Shown here in pieces: positions 5,214 through 11,827 of a stretch of 11,877 bases of DNA. A program made the translations under genes and the position numbers. This DNA is from Geopsychrobacter sp. (lineage in GTDB: Bacteria; Desulfobacterota; Desulfuromonadia; Desulfuromonadales; Geopsychrobacteraceae). Position 1 is the first letter of the stretch. Each line of letters opens with the position of its first letter. The stretch is taken from NCBI GenBank assembly GCA_030620915.1, contig JAUXIR010000018.1, positions 1 through 11,877 of the forward strand, read 5' to 3'. The notes beneath the pieces are model-generated. The model searched no databases and was not told where the DNA came from. It worked only from the letters and a program-made list of their open reading frames with translations.

Positions 5214-7025
5214 ATGCAAAAGTTTTTGACCCTGTTGATGGTTTTGCTGCTGTTGGCTCCTGCCACGGTCATGGCAGCGACTGTCGACGACCTGCAAGAA
5301 CAGCTCGATGAGCTCAATGATCGTCTTTCGCAAGCCGAGCGTCATGTCGCTACCGACCGGATCAGCTGGTACGGTGACCTGCGGGTCAAGGCCGACACCG
5401 TCCACTACCAGGATCTGACCTACAATCCCGGCATCAAGGTTGATTTCGATGACTTTGCCGCCAAGGCATTTAACCCGGCCTCCGGCTTCACCACCCAGTT
5501 GACCGACGCGGGCGGCAACCCCTTGACTTTTGCTACCCCTGCGGGCAGTCAGGCCGAGTCTCTTGCGGGCATGTTTGCAAGTATGGACCCCAGCGGCTTA
5601 AGCCTTGGCAACCAACTTTCTCCCTTGACCAGCATGTTGCTCCAGCCCCAGAACGCCCAGTTGTTGGGTAACCTCTTGGCGGGCGGACCGTCCGCCCTTA
5701 TGACCGGCGTGACCCCGATGCCTTTTGCAGCCGGTCCGTCAACTGGCGACCTCAACAACGACATCCTCTACACCACCCGTCTGCGTCTGGGCATGAAGGC
5801 CAAGGTGTACGATAACGTCAACTTCTCCGGCCGTCTCAACATGTACAAGAACTGGGGTGATTCCACCGGCGTCAAGGTATTCGACTCCTGGAACTCCTTC
5901 ACCATGGACGGCACCAACTCCGGCAATACCAGTGGTGACTTCCTCCGTGTCGAGCGTGCCTACTTCGACTGGAAGAATATCGCCGACAGCAACTTCTATC
6001 TGTCGATCGGCCGTCGTCCCTCGACCTACGGCCCACCCACCCAGTTTCGCGAGAACGAGAAACGCGGCGGCACCCCCAGCGGTCATCTGGTCAACTTCAA
6101 CTTCGACGGCGTCACCATCGGCTATAAGCTCGGCGAGATCACCGGCGTCGAAGGCCAGGTTGTGCGCTTCTGTTACGGTCAAGGCTTCGAGTCCGAGTTC
6201 GGCAACGGCGAGCTCTTTAACACGATTGACACCGAAGACGTACACTTGGGCGGCTTTAACATCGACGCCATCAACGACGGCACCAACTTTCTGCAGTTCA
6301 CCCTGTTTCGGGCCCAGGACGTCACTGACGGCTTCAAGGGCTTAATGGGTTTCCCGAATCAGTTCGCTCCGGTGTTCGCCCCGACCCTGAACGAGGACCT
6401 GCAGAAATTCCCGACCTTCAACTTCGTGACCCGTGTTCAGCCTAGCACCAACATCGGTCACATTAACCTTGGCGGCGTTGGCTTCATCCGCGAAGAGGAG
6501 AACGGCATCAACTGGTTCGCCTCCTTCGGTTGGACTCAGGCCGATCCCAATGGCAAGGCCGGCATGTTCGGCGGTCTCCTTTCCGATGCCGTCTTTGAGG
6601 CAAATTTGAATGAGGCCGGTGACGAAATCATCATGGCTGCTGCACGCGCTGATAGCACAAAAAAGCGCGACGGTTACTCGGCCTATGTTGGTATTCAGAT
6701 TCCTGCCCCTATGGGTAAGTTCGGTCTCGAGTACAACTACGGTTCTCAGTACTGGACCCCATTCACTCAGGCGCAGGACGATATCGTCGGCAGCAAACTG
6801 GCCACCCGTGGTCATGTCGGCGAGGCTTACTACATCGTACAGGTCAACCCCAAGATGTTCATCAAGCTGGGTGGCCTCTACTATGACTACGAGTACACCA
6901 ACAGTGGCTCCCCAGTCGGCGCCCCTCAAAAGGTTGAGGACGTGATTGCCGGGACTGCATTCTCCATGCTGCCCGTAATCGACACCGTATGGAACGCCAA
7001 TGCGTCTCTGACGGTTAAGTTTTAA
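5214..7025 (+). CDS. DUF3373-family outer-membrane beta-barrel (porin-like) protein
   Basis: The start at ATG 5214 has GGAGG eight bases upstream and gives 603 residues. A signal peptide (1-21, ending VMAA) is followed by a short coiled coil (about 24-44, DDLQEQLDELNDRLSQAE), then ISWYGDLRVKAD, a common beginning of barrels in this family. Conserved-looking segments include LRVERAYFDWKNI, GRRPSTYGPPTQFRENEKRGGTPSGHLVNFNFDG and VTDGFKG. Alternating strands continue to a C-terminal SLTVKF with the terminal Phe expected for assembly by the BAM machinery. Family members occur in Desulfuromonadales and Campylobacterota. Their function is unknown or porin-like, by analogy to anion channels near metal or oxyanion reductases. 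A roughly 110-residue insertion (about 68-178), rich in Gly, Pro, Ala and Leu, separates the first two strands and may be a plug or surface loop. It is cotranscribed with the cytochrome. Pfam membership is from memory of the motifs. Confidence 0.85.
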   Translation: MQKFLTLLMVLLLLAPATVMAATVDDLQEQLDELNDRLSQAERHVATDRISWYGDLRVKADTVHYQDLTYNPGIKVDFDDFAAKAFNPASGFTTQLTDAGGNPLTFATPAGSQAESLAGMFASMDPSGLSLGNQLSPLTSMLLQPQNAQLLGNLLAGGPSALMTGVTPMPFAAGPSTGDLNNDILYTTRLRLGMKAKVYDNVNFSGRLNMYKNWGDSTGVKVFDSWNSFTMDGTNSGNTSGDFLRVERAYFDWKNIADSNFYLSIGRRPSTYGPPTQFRENEKRGGTPSGHLVNFNFDGVTIGYKLGEITGVEGQVVRFCYGQGFESEFGNGELFNTIDTEDVHLGGFNIDAINDGTNFLQFTLFRAQDVTDGFKGLMGFPNQFAPVFAPTLNEDLQKFPTFNFVTRVQPSTNIGHINLGGVGFIREEENGINWFASFGWTQADPNGKAGMFGGLLSDAVFEANLNEAGDEIIMAAARADSTKKRDGYSAYVGIQIPAPMGKFGLEYNYGSQYWTPFTQAQDDIVGSKLATRGHVGEAYYIVQVNPKMFIKLGGLYYDYEYTNSGSPVGAPQKVEDVIAGTAFSMLPVIDTVWNANASLTVKF

Positions 7026-7036
7026 TAGAATAATTC

Positions 7037-7075
7037 GGGGAGGGAGGAGTTCGCTCCTCTCTCCCTACTTTTTGC
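7037..7075 (+). terminator. Terminator or attenuator between porin and molybdoenzyme genes
   Basis: A GA-rich arm (7037-7049) pairs with a CT-rich arm (7054-7066) over 13 positions, with two G-T wobbles, around a TTCG loop. The stem is followed by AC and five T residues. It sits 11 bases after the porin stop. It should reduce transcription into the molybdoenzyme genes, giving more cytochrome and porin than enzyme or requiring a second promoter. Confidence 0.8.
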
Positions 7076-7117
7076 TTCTCAACATTCAAGTATCTATATT
7101 GTTGGGTTAATAGTTGA

Positions 7118-7147
7118 GCCGGTTATTTGTGTTTAAGATTAACCGGC
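7118..7147 (+). repeat. Inverted repeat just upstream of the molybdoenzyme ribosome site
   Basis: GCCGGTTA (7118-7125) and TAACCGGC (7140-7147) are perfect eight-base arms around a 14-base AT-rich spacer. The structure ends about ten bases before AGAGGAG (7156-7162). It could be an operator for a local promoter or an RNA hairpin that protects the transcript or modulates translation. No strong -35/-10 pair is seen in this 93-base stretch. Confidence 0.55.
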
Positions 7148-7168
7148 AAGTCGAAAGAGGAGTCTGAC

Positions 7169-9370
7169 GTGGCACGACTGATCGATAAAAAACTGAGTCG
7201 TCGGCGTTTTCTGGGTACCTCAAGTTGTGCTCTGGCTGTAGCAACAGTCGGTTCACAGACCACGGTACTCAAGGCGCTGGCCAGCTCTGGCAAGGTCACA
7301 ACGTCGCAGGGTGCAGGGACTAAGGATGTCTTTACCTCCTGCGGCATGTGTGTCAACAAGTGTGGAGTTATCGCCCGGGTTCGTGACGGTCGCATCCACA
7401 AGCTGGATCCGAACCCCGAATTCATCAAGAGTCGCGGCATGCTCTGCGCGCGCGGCAACGCCGGGGTTAAGGTCATCTATGATGCGGATCGTTTGAAGTA
7501 CCCCCTGATCCGCGTCGGAAAGCGCGGTGAGGGTAAATGGCGCCGCGCCAGCTGGGACGAGGCACTCGACCTGGTGGCGAAGAATATGAACGAGATCGCC
7601 GAAAAGTATACCCGCGCCGGGGTGATGTTCGCCTCGACCGAGGGAACCTTTCAGGAGCATTTTTTCCTGCAGATGGCCGAGTGTTATGGTTCGCCGAATA
7701 CAGTGCGCCACCCAAGCCTCTGCCTGACCTCCAATATTCAGGGCTTCGGTGCAACCTACGGCACCAACCCGACGCCCGATGTGCTGAATGCCGATTACAT
7801 CATCATGTCGGGATCCAACCGCAGCGAGGCGCTGATCACCCCCGATTCGATCGATCAGCTCAAGGGTGACGGCGGACGCCGCAAGCTGGTCTATCTCGAC
7901 CCGCGTTTCACCAAGACGGCGGCCAAGGCTAACGAATGGTACCCGATCAAGCCGGGCACCGATATGGCGTTTATCCTGGCGATGATCAACGTAATCGTCG
8001 GCGAAGGCCTTTCCGCTAAGGAGTTCGTCGAGGAGAGGACCGTCGGCTTCGACAAGCTCGTGCCCCACGTCAAGCCCTACACCCCGGAGTGGGCGGCCAA
8101 GGAATGCGAAATTCCGGCAGCAGATATCCGCCGGATCGCGCGTGAGTTTGCTGCGGCGGCGCCCAAGGCGGTCTACTATCAGGGCCGTCGTTCCTCCTTC
8201 TTCGACAATGATACCCAGATGCGCCGGGCGATGGCGATCTTGAACGCGATCATCGGCAACTGGGATACCGAAGGCGGGATGGTACCGAACAGCAAGATCA
8301 AGCTGGCCAAGCATGACTACCTGGCCCCCTGGTACGATGATGTCCCCGAGCGTCTCGACAAAGGCAGTGCGGTCTTTCTGTCGGAGAAGGACGGTTCCTG
8401 GGCCAACTTCCGTGATCGGGTGTTGGAGGCCAAGCCCTATCCGGTCAAGGGGATGATGATCTACAAGCAGAACGTGCTGGTGTCGGTCCCCAACCGCGCC
8501 AAGACCCTCAAGATGATGGATCAGATGGATTTCATCTGCACCATCGATATCGCCATGAGCGACACCGCCTGGTATTCAGACGTGGTGCTGCCTGAGGCGA
8601 CCTATCTCGAGCGCCAGGATCCCCTCGAGTCATTGGCCGGGATCCTGCCGGTGGTTGCCTTCCGTCAGCCCTGCGTAGAGGCGATGTTCGAAAGCAAGCC
8701 GAACCTCTGGATCATGCAGAATCTGGCCAAGCGCCTCGGGTCCGAGGTTGCCGAAACCTTCGATTTCACTATGGATGAGCATATCCATCATCAGGTGAGC
8801 AAGAACCCCCGGATCCTGAAGGATCTCAAGACTAAAGGGGTGCACTACATGAAGGTTCTGCCGACCTACGGCCTGACCACTGGCAAGCGCCTCAAGACCA
8901 AAACCGGCAAGATCGAGATCTATTCGGCAAATTATGCCAAGAAGGGTCTCGACCCGCTACCGGTTTATACCCGGCATGAGGATGTGCCGGCAAACAAGTT
9001 CCGTCTGCTGGTCGGGCGCAGCGCTTTCTTCACCCATGGAACCACGGCTAACAACGCCTACCTGCATGACATCATGCCGGAGAATACCCTGTGGCTGAAC
9101 ACCCTGTCGGCAAAAAAGATGGGCCTCCGTCACGGGCAGATGGTCAAGGTTAAGAGCAAGGTCGGAGAAGGGACCCTCAAGCTTGAGGTCACTGAAAAGA
9201 TTCGCCCCGACTGTGTCTATATGGCGCACGGCTTCGGAGTTATCTCCAAGGGACAGTCGTTGATCTTCGGCCGTGGGGCCAGCGATGCTGCCTTGATTGA
9301 GGAGAAGGTCGAGCCGATTTCCGGCAATATCGCCATGCACCAGACCTTCGTAGAGATCAGCCCCGCCTAA
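7169..9370 (+). CDS. Tat-exported molybdopterin oxidoreductase, catalytic subunit (PsrA/PhsA-like CISM family)
   Basis: The start is GTG 7169, with AGAGGAG six bases upstream, giving 733 residues that begin with a twin-arginine signal, SRRRFLG at 10-16. An upstream ATG at 7127 would lie within the inverted repeat and lacks a ribosome site. The mature protein opens with a [4Fe-4S] motif, Cys58-x2-Cys61-x3-Cys65-x27-Cys93 (last part MLCARGNAG). Cys185, in HPSLCLTSN, is at the position of the molybdenum ligand, as in sulfur and arsenic reductases rather than the Ser of DMSO reductase or the Asp of respiratory nitrate reductase. Further cofactor-binding segments follow (GSNRSEALITPDS, YLDPRFTKTA). 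The C-terminal dinucleotide-binding domain starts near residue 610 (RLLVGRSAFFTHGTTANN). The protein should act in the periplasm with the ferredoxin and NrfD subunits encoded next, and TorD is its probable chaperone. The electron acceptor cannot be assigned: polysulfide, thiosulfate, tetrathionate, arsenate, selenate and antimonate are candidates, and reverse (oxidative) operation is possible. Confidence 0.93.
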   Translation: MARLIDKKLSRRRFLGTSSCALAVATVGSQTTVLKALASSGKVTTSQGAGTKDVFTSCGMCVNKCGVIARVRDGRIHKLDPNPEFIKSRGMLCARGNAGVKVIYDADRLKYPLIRVGKRGEGKWRRASWDEALDLVAKNMNEIAEKYTRAGVMFASTEGTFQEHFFLQMAECYGSPNTVRHPSLCLTSNIQGFGATYGTNPTPDVLNADYIIMSGSNRSEALITPDSIDQLKGDGGRRKLVYLDPRFTKTAAKANEWYPIKPGTDMAFILAMINVIVGEGLSAKEFVEERTVGFDKLVPHVKPYTPEWAAKECEIPAADIRRIAREFAAAAPKAVYYQGRRSSFFDNDTQMRRAMAILNAIIGNWDTEGGMVPNSKIKLAKHDYLAPWYDDVPERLDKGSAVFLSEKDGSWANFRDRVLEAKPYPVKGMMIYKQNVLVSVPNRAKTLKMMDQMDFICTIDIAMSDTAWYSDVVLPEATYLERQDPLESLAGILPVVAFRQPCVEAMFESKPNLWIMQNLAKRLGSEVAETFDFTMDEHIHHQVSKNPRILKDLKTKGVHYMKVLPTYGLTTGKRLKTKTGKIEIYSANYAKKGLDPLPVYTRHEDVPANKFRLLVGRSAFFTHGTTANNAYLHDIMPENTLWLNTLSAKKMGLRHGQMVKVKSKVGEGTLKLEVTEKIRPDCVYMAHGFGVISKGQSLIFGRGASDAALIEEKVEPISGNIAMHQTFVEISPA

Positions 9371-9397
9371 GGGGTCAGCTGTTAAGGAGTGGAAAAG

Positions 9398-9952
9398 ATG
9401 AAAAATAAACGCTTCGCCATGGTCCTCGACACCCGGCGGTGCATCGACTGCAAGGCCTGTACGGTGGCCTGCAAGGCAGAAAACGATGTCCCTCTGGGGC
9501 CCGAGAACTATCGCAACTGGGTGGGTGAGGAAAAGTTACGTGGTAAATATCCGAACCTCGGACAGAGCAATACCCCCTGTCAGTGTCAGCACTGCGGCAA
9601 TCCGCCCTGTGCTCACGTTTGCCCGACCAAAGCCACCGAGGTCAACTCGGACGGTATCGTACACGTCGTGGCCGACAAGTGTATCGGCTGCAAGTACTGC
9701 ATGACCGCCTGCCCCTACAATGCTCGTTATTACAACGAGGAGACCGAGGCGGTCGACAAGTGCACCTTCTGCACCCAGCGTATCTACGCCGGGCGCCTGC
9801 CGGCCTGTGTTGAAACCTGTCCGACCAAGGTCCGGGTTTTTGGTGATCTTAACGATCCGAACAGCGAAGTTTCCAAGCTTCTGACCAAGTACCCCTCGCG
9901 GGTCCTTAAGGAATCTCAGGGAACCAAGCCGTATCTGATCTACATAATTTAG
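9398..9952 (+). CDS. Four-cluster ferredoxin subunit of the molybdoenzyme (PsrB/NrfC/DmsB-like)
   Basis: The start is ATG 9398; AAGGAG at 9384-9389 overlaps an in-frame GTG at 9389, which therefore cannot be the start. The 184-residue protein has 17 cysteines in the four-cluster pattern: 15-18-21-25; 63-66-71-75 (with Cys61 extra); 95-98-101-105; and 122-125-137-141. This supports four [4Fe-4S] clusters forming a wire between the membrane quinone site and the catalytic subunit. There is no signal peptide, so it is expected to cross the membrane together with the Tat-targeted catalytic subunit. The C-terminus GTKPYLIYII resembles other beta subunits of this family. It is 27 bases after the catalytic gene and 10 before the anchor gene, so it clearly belongs to one operon. 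Confidence 0.95.
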   Translation: MKNKRFAMVLDTRRCIDCKACTVACKAENDVPLGPENYRNWVGEEKLRGKYPNLGQSNTPCQCQHCGNPPCAHVCPTKATEVNSDGIVHVVADKCIGCKYCMTACPYNARYYNEETEAVDKCTFCTQRIYAGRLPACVETCPTKVRVFGDLNDPNSEVSKLLTKYPSRVLKESQGTKPYLIYII

Positions 9953-9962
9953 GAGAGGATCC

Positions 9963-11108
9963 ATGACTCTGTTAAAACATCGTCCAAGCTTCAAACTCTG
10001 GGTAGGGGTGCTCGCCATCGGCGTGGTCATCGGTATCGCCGGTGCCCTTAATGTGCTGCTCAATGGGCACTCCGCAGTCTACAACGTCACGCGCGAAATC
10101 CCCTGGGGCATCCTGATTGCGACCTACGTCTTTCTGGTGGTCTCAAGCACCGGGCTCTGCCTGGTCTCGAGTCTCGGCCACGTTTTCGGGATTGAGAAAT
10201 TCGATTTTATCGGCAAGCGCGCCATCATCCTGGCGATACTGACCCTGCTCTGCGGCTTCGGTGCCATCGGCATGGAGTTGACCCATCCGATCCGCATGGG
10301 GCTCTACACGATCCTCAGCCCTAATTTCTCCTCGCCGATCTGGTGGATGGGCACCCTCTACGGCCTCTATCTGGTGCTGCTCTGTGCGGAGCTCTTCTTC
10401 CTGATGAAGGGAATGCACAAGGGTGCGTTCGCCATGGGCATGATCGGTTTTATTGCCGCGATCACCGCTCACTCCAATCTGGGCGCGGTCTTCGGTCTGC
10501 TTGAGGCCCGCCCCTACTGGCATGGCTCGTTCCTGCCGATCTATTTCATCGTCTCGGCACTGGTTTCAGGAGGCGCGATCGTCAGTATGATCGTTTACTT
10601 CAACCACAAGACGACTGGGGAGCCGATGCCGCAGAAGTACGAGGATTTCATGGGCACCCTCGGCAAGCTGCAGGCACTCTTTCTGCTGATTCTGGTCTTC
10701 TTTGTGGTATGGAAGATTATTCCCGGACTCTACGGTCATCCGCCCGAGAAATATGAAGCGACAGTCGCAGTTTTGTCCGGACCCCTGGCATTCAACTTCT
10801 GGTTCTTTGAGGTGATGCTCGGCCTGGCCATTCCGGTCATCCTGCTGCTGAACAAGAAGACCCGTACCCCCTATGGGGTGATGATGGCCGGGCTCTCGTC
10901 AACCGTCGGGATCTTCTTCATGCGTTACGACCTGGTAATTGCCGGTCAATTGGTCAGCATGCGCGAAGGGACTGCCGATCTGGTGGGCGGTCTGTTGCAG
11001 TACAGCCCCTCGGTAACCGAAATCGCGATTGTGATTGGTGCCATCAGTACCTGTCTGTTGTTGTACACCATCGCCGAACGGTTACTGCCGCTTGAAAGCG
11101 ATCATTAG
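9963..11108 (+). CDS. NrfD/PsrC-family quinone-interacting membrane subunit
   Basis: This 381-residue integral membrane protein has about ten hydrophobic segments (near 12-33, 47-70, 86-104, 125-147, 155-172, 188-212, 234-256, 272-296, 302-320 and 353-371). Family landmarks are REIPWG (44-49), MELTHP (104-109), SPIWWM (124-129) and the conserved AHSNLGAVFG...ARPYWHG block (169-188). NrfD/PsrC proteins carry a menaquinol site and no heme, and pass electrons to the adjacent ferredoxin subunit. AGGAG overlaps the stop codon of the preceding gene and lies seven bases before the ATG, indicating tight translational linkage. It is the last gene before a strong terminator. Confidence 0.94.
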   Translation: MTLLKHRPSFKLWVGVLAIGVVIGIAGALNVLLNGHSAVYNVTREIPWGILIATYVFLVVSSTGLCLVSSLGHVFGIEKFDFIGKRAIILAILTLLCGFGAIGMELTHPIRMGLYTILSPNFSSPIWWMGTLYGLYLVLLCAELFFLMKGMHKGAFAMGMIGFIAAITAHSNLGAVFGLLEARPYWHGSFLPIYFIVSALVSGGAIVSMIVYFNHKTTGEPMPQKYEDFMGTLGKLQALFLLILVFFVVWKIIPGLYGHPPEKYEATVAVLSGPLAFNFWFFEVMLGLAIPVILLLNKKTRTPYGVMMAGLSSTVGIFFMRYDLVIAGQLVSMREGTADLVGGLLQYSPSVTEIAIVIGAISTCLLLYTIAERLLPLESDH

Positions 11109-11154
11109 GGTACCATCGGACAGGCTCGCCCAGGCGACCTGCCCTTACCTCCTT

Positions 11155-11181
11155 GGCCGGCCTTCGGGCCGGTCTTTTTTT
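11155..11181 (+). terminator. Rho-independent terminator of the molybdoenzyme operon
   Basis: GGCCGGCC / GGGCCGGTC pairs over eight base pairs (one G-T) around a TTCG loop closed by C-G, the very stable UUCG tetraloop in RNA, followed by seven T residues. It lies 46 bases after the NrfD stop. Confidence 0.92.
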
Positions 11182-11206
11182 AAGTTGCCTGGCGTCACAA
11201 CTGAGA

Positions 11207-11235
11207 TTGCCTGCATTTTTTAGATAGATTATGCT
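11207..11235 (+). promoter_or_regulatory. Candidate sigma-70 promoter for the small ORF
   Basis: TTGCCT (11207-11212) and TATGCT (11230-11235) are separated by exactly 17 bases; each matches consensus at four of six positions. It lies just after the preceding terminator and would give a leader of about 15 bases before the ATG at 11257. Confidence 0.35.
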
Positions 11236-11256
11236 TAGGAAAAAGGAGAATGCATT

Positions 11257-11409
11257 ATGGATCTGCTTTGGTTGCTCGGTATTATCGTTGGTTGGATTGT
11301 GTTGAACCGCTGGGTTTTGCCCCGCATGGGGGTTCAAACCTGAATGTCTGCCTCCTGTAGTCCTCCCGTGCGGAAGACCGATGAAGATACGCCTGAAAAT
11401 CCCGAATAA
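11257..11409 (+). CDS. Candidate small membrane-anchored selenoprotein (in-frame TGA at 11341)
   Basis: ATG 11257 follows AGGAG at 11244-11248, eight bases upstream. The first 28 codons give a short, almost purely hydrophobic helix, DLLWLLGIIVGWIVL, followed by NRWVLPRMGVQT. TGA at 11341-11343 would then stop translation. However, the same frame stays open for 21 more codons to TAA at 11407-11409, encoding MSASCSPPVR followed by an acidic, hydrophilic tail. Read as selenocysteine, the product is 50 residues: a single N-terminal membrane anchor, then Sec29 and Cys34 as a U-x4-C pair, then a charged tail. A bidirectional terminator starts two bases after TAA, which fits TAA as the true end. A weak stem-loop follows the TGA. 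If TGA is a real stop, the gene is a 28-residue membrane peptide (11257-11343). I do not recognise a characterised function; a redox role is inferred only from U and C. Confidence 0.6.
11346..11378 (+). other. Weak SECIS-like stem-loop after the TGA codon
   Basis: GTCTGCCTC (11346-11354) can pair with GCGGAAGAC (11370-11378): seven pairs and two mismatches around a 15-base loop. It begins two bases after the TGA, and its loop lies about 11-26 bases downstream, within the range for bacterial selenocysteine insertion elements. The fold is weak and was judged by eye, so it supports the selenoprotein call only modestly. Confidence 0.3.
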
Positions 11410-11411
11410 AT

Positions 11412-11447
11412 AAAAAGCGGGCCCGTTTAAGACAGGCCCGCTTTTTT
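11412..11447. terminator. Bidirectional terminator between convergent genes
   Basis: AAAAAGCGGGCC (11412-11423) and GGCCCGCTTTTT (11435-11446) pair perfectly over 12 bases around an 11-base loop. The T run serves the plus-strand small ORF, and the A run becomes a T run for the minus-strand zinc-ribbon gene that ends at 11492. Confidence 0.93.
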
Positions 11448-11491
11448 AAATTGGTGCGTCACTTATGCCTACGCCATGGCACTCTTTTCAC

Positions 11492-11827
11492 TTAGCGCAG
11501 GCCGGTTCCGCAACGGGGACAGGTCAGTATGATATTGGCCGAAATCTTGTCGCCGCAGGTCGGACAGTTAAACCAATGCCTGCATGAGCGGCACTGCTGT
11601 TCGGAAAGGCCCTGCTTCTTCTTACACTTGGGACAACGGCGATACTCCTTGCGTTGGCCCAGGTAATCCTCAAAGAAGAGCCCACAACGCGGACAGTCTT
11701 CAGCGTCAGGTCTGGTAATGTCCGTCTCACAGCCGTGCAGTGGGCACTTAAAAACCGTTTTACAGCTTGAACACCAGTATTTGCCTTTAAGTACAGCCTT
11801 ACAACTCGGACATGTTTTTTCCGGCAT
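11492..11827 (-). CDS. Small protein of four tandem zinc ribbons
   Basis: ATG 11827 is preceded by GAGGGAG six bases upstream; a GTG one codon earlier is less likely. The 111-residue product has 16 cysteines that fall into four CxxC...CxxC-type sets: 6/9/19/22, 28/33/45/48, 65/68/79/82 and 88/91/103/106. The second set begins with a CxxxxC. It therefore looks like two double-zinc-ribbon units binding four zinc ions. It is rich in Lys and Arg, has no signal peptide or membrane segment, and should be cytoplasmic. Such ribbons bind nucleic acid or protein partners; no specific function can be assigned. It converges on the small ORF and shares its terminator. The upstream promoter is not clear within the 50 bases left in the window. 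Confidence 0.88.
   Translation of the reverse strand: MPEKTCPSCKAVLKGKYWCSSCKTVFKCPLHGCETDITRPDAEDCPRCGLFFEDYLGQRKEYRRCPKCKKKQGLSEQQCRSCRHWFNCPTCGDKISANIILTCPRCGTGLR

Noticed and set aside
5739-6929. Two long minus-strand frames (168 and 195 codons) antisense to the outer-membrane protein
   Set aside because: Low-complexity Val/Gly/Ala/Glu composition, no ribosome site or domain; shadows of the barrel gene.
7127-7168. Earlier ATG for the molybdoenzyme
   Set aside because: It lies inside the inverted repeat and lacks a ribosome site; GTG 7169 has AGAGGAG and puts the Tat motif at a normal distance from the start.
7253-8314. 353-codon open frame on the minus strand inside the molybdoenzyme gene
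   Set aside because: It lies wholly antisense to a gene with clear cofactor motifs and shows no recognisable domain; long antisense frames are a codon-bias artefact in GC-rich genes.
9536-10063. 175-codon minus-strand frame across the ferredoxin and NrfD genes
   Set aside because: Antisense to two certain genes and without any domain.
11121-11141. Short imperfect dyad CAGG..CGCC / GGCG..CCTG after the NrfD gene
   Set aside because: The loop would be only two bases and the arms are imperfect; the real terminator follows at 11155.
11344-11409. Separate 21-codon ORF starting at the ATG immediately after the TGA
   Set aside because: It has no ribosome site of its own and is in the same frame as the preceding ORF; a single selenoprotein explains both parts more simply, although translational restart cannot be excluded.
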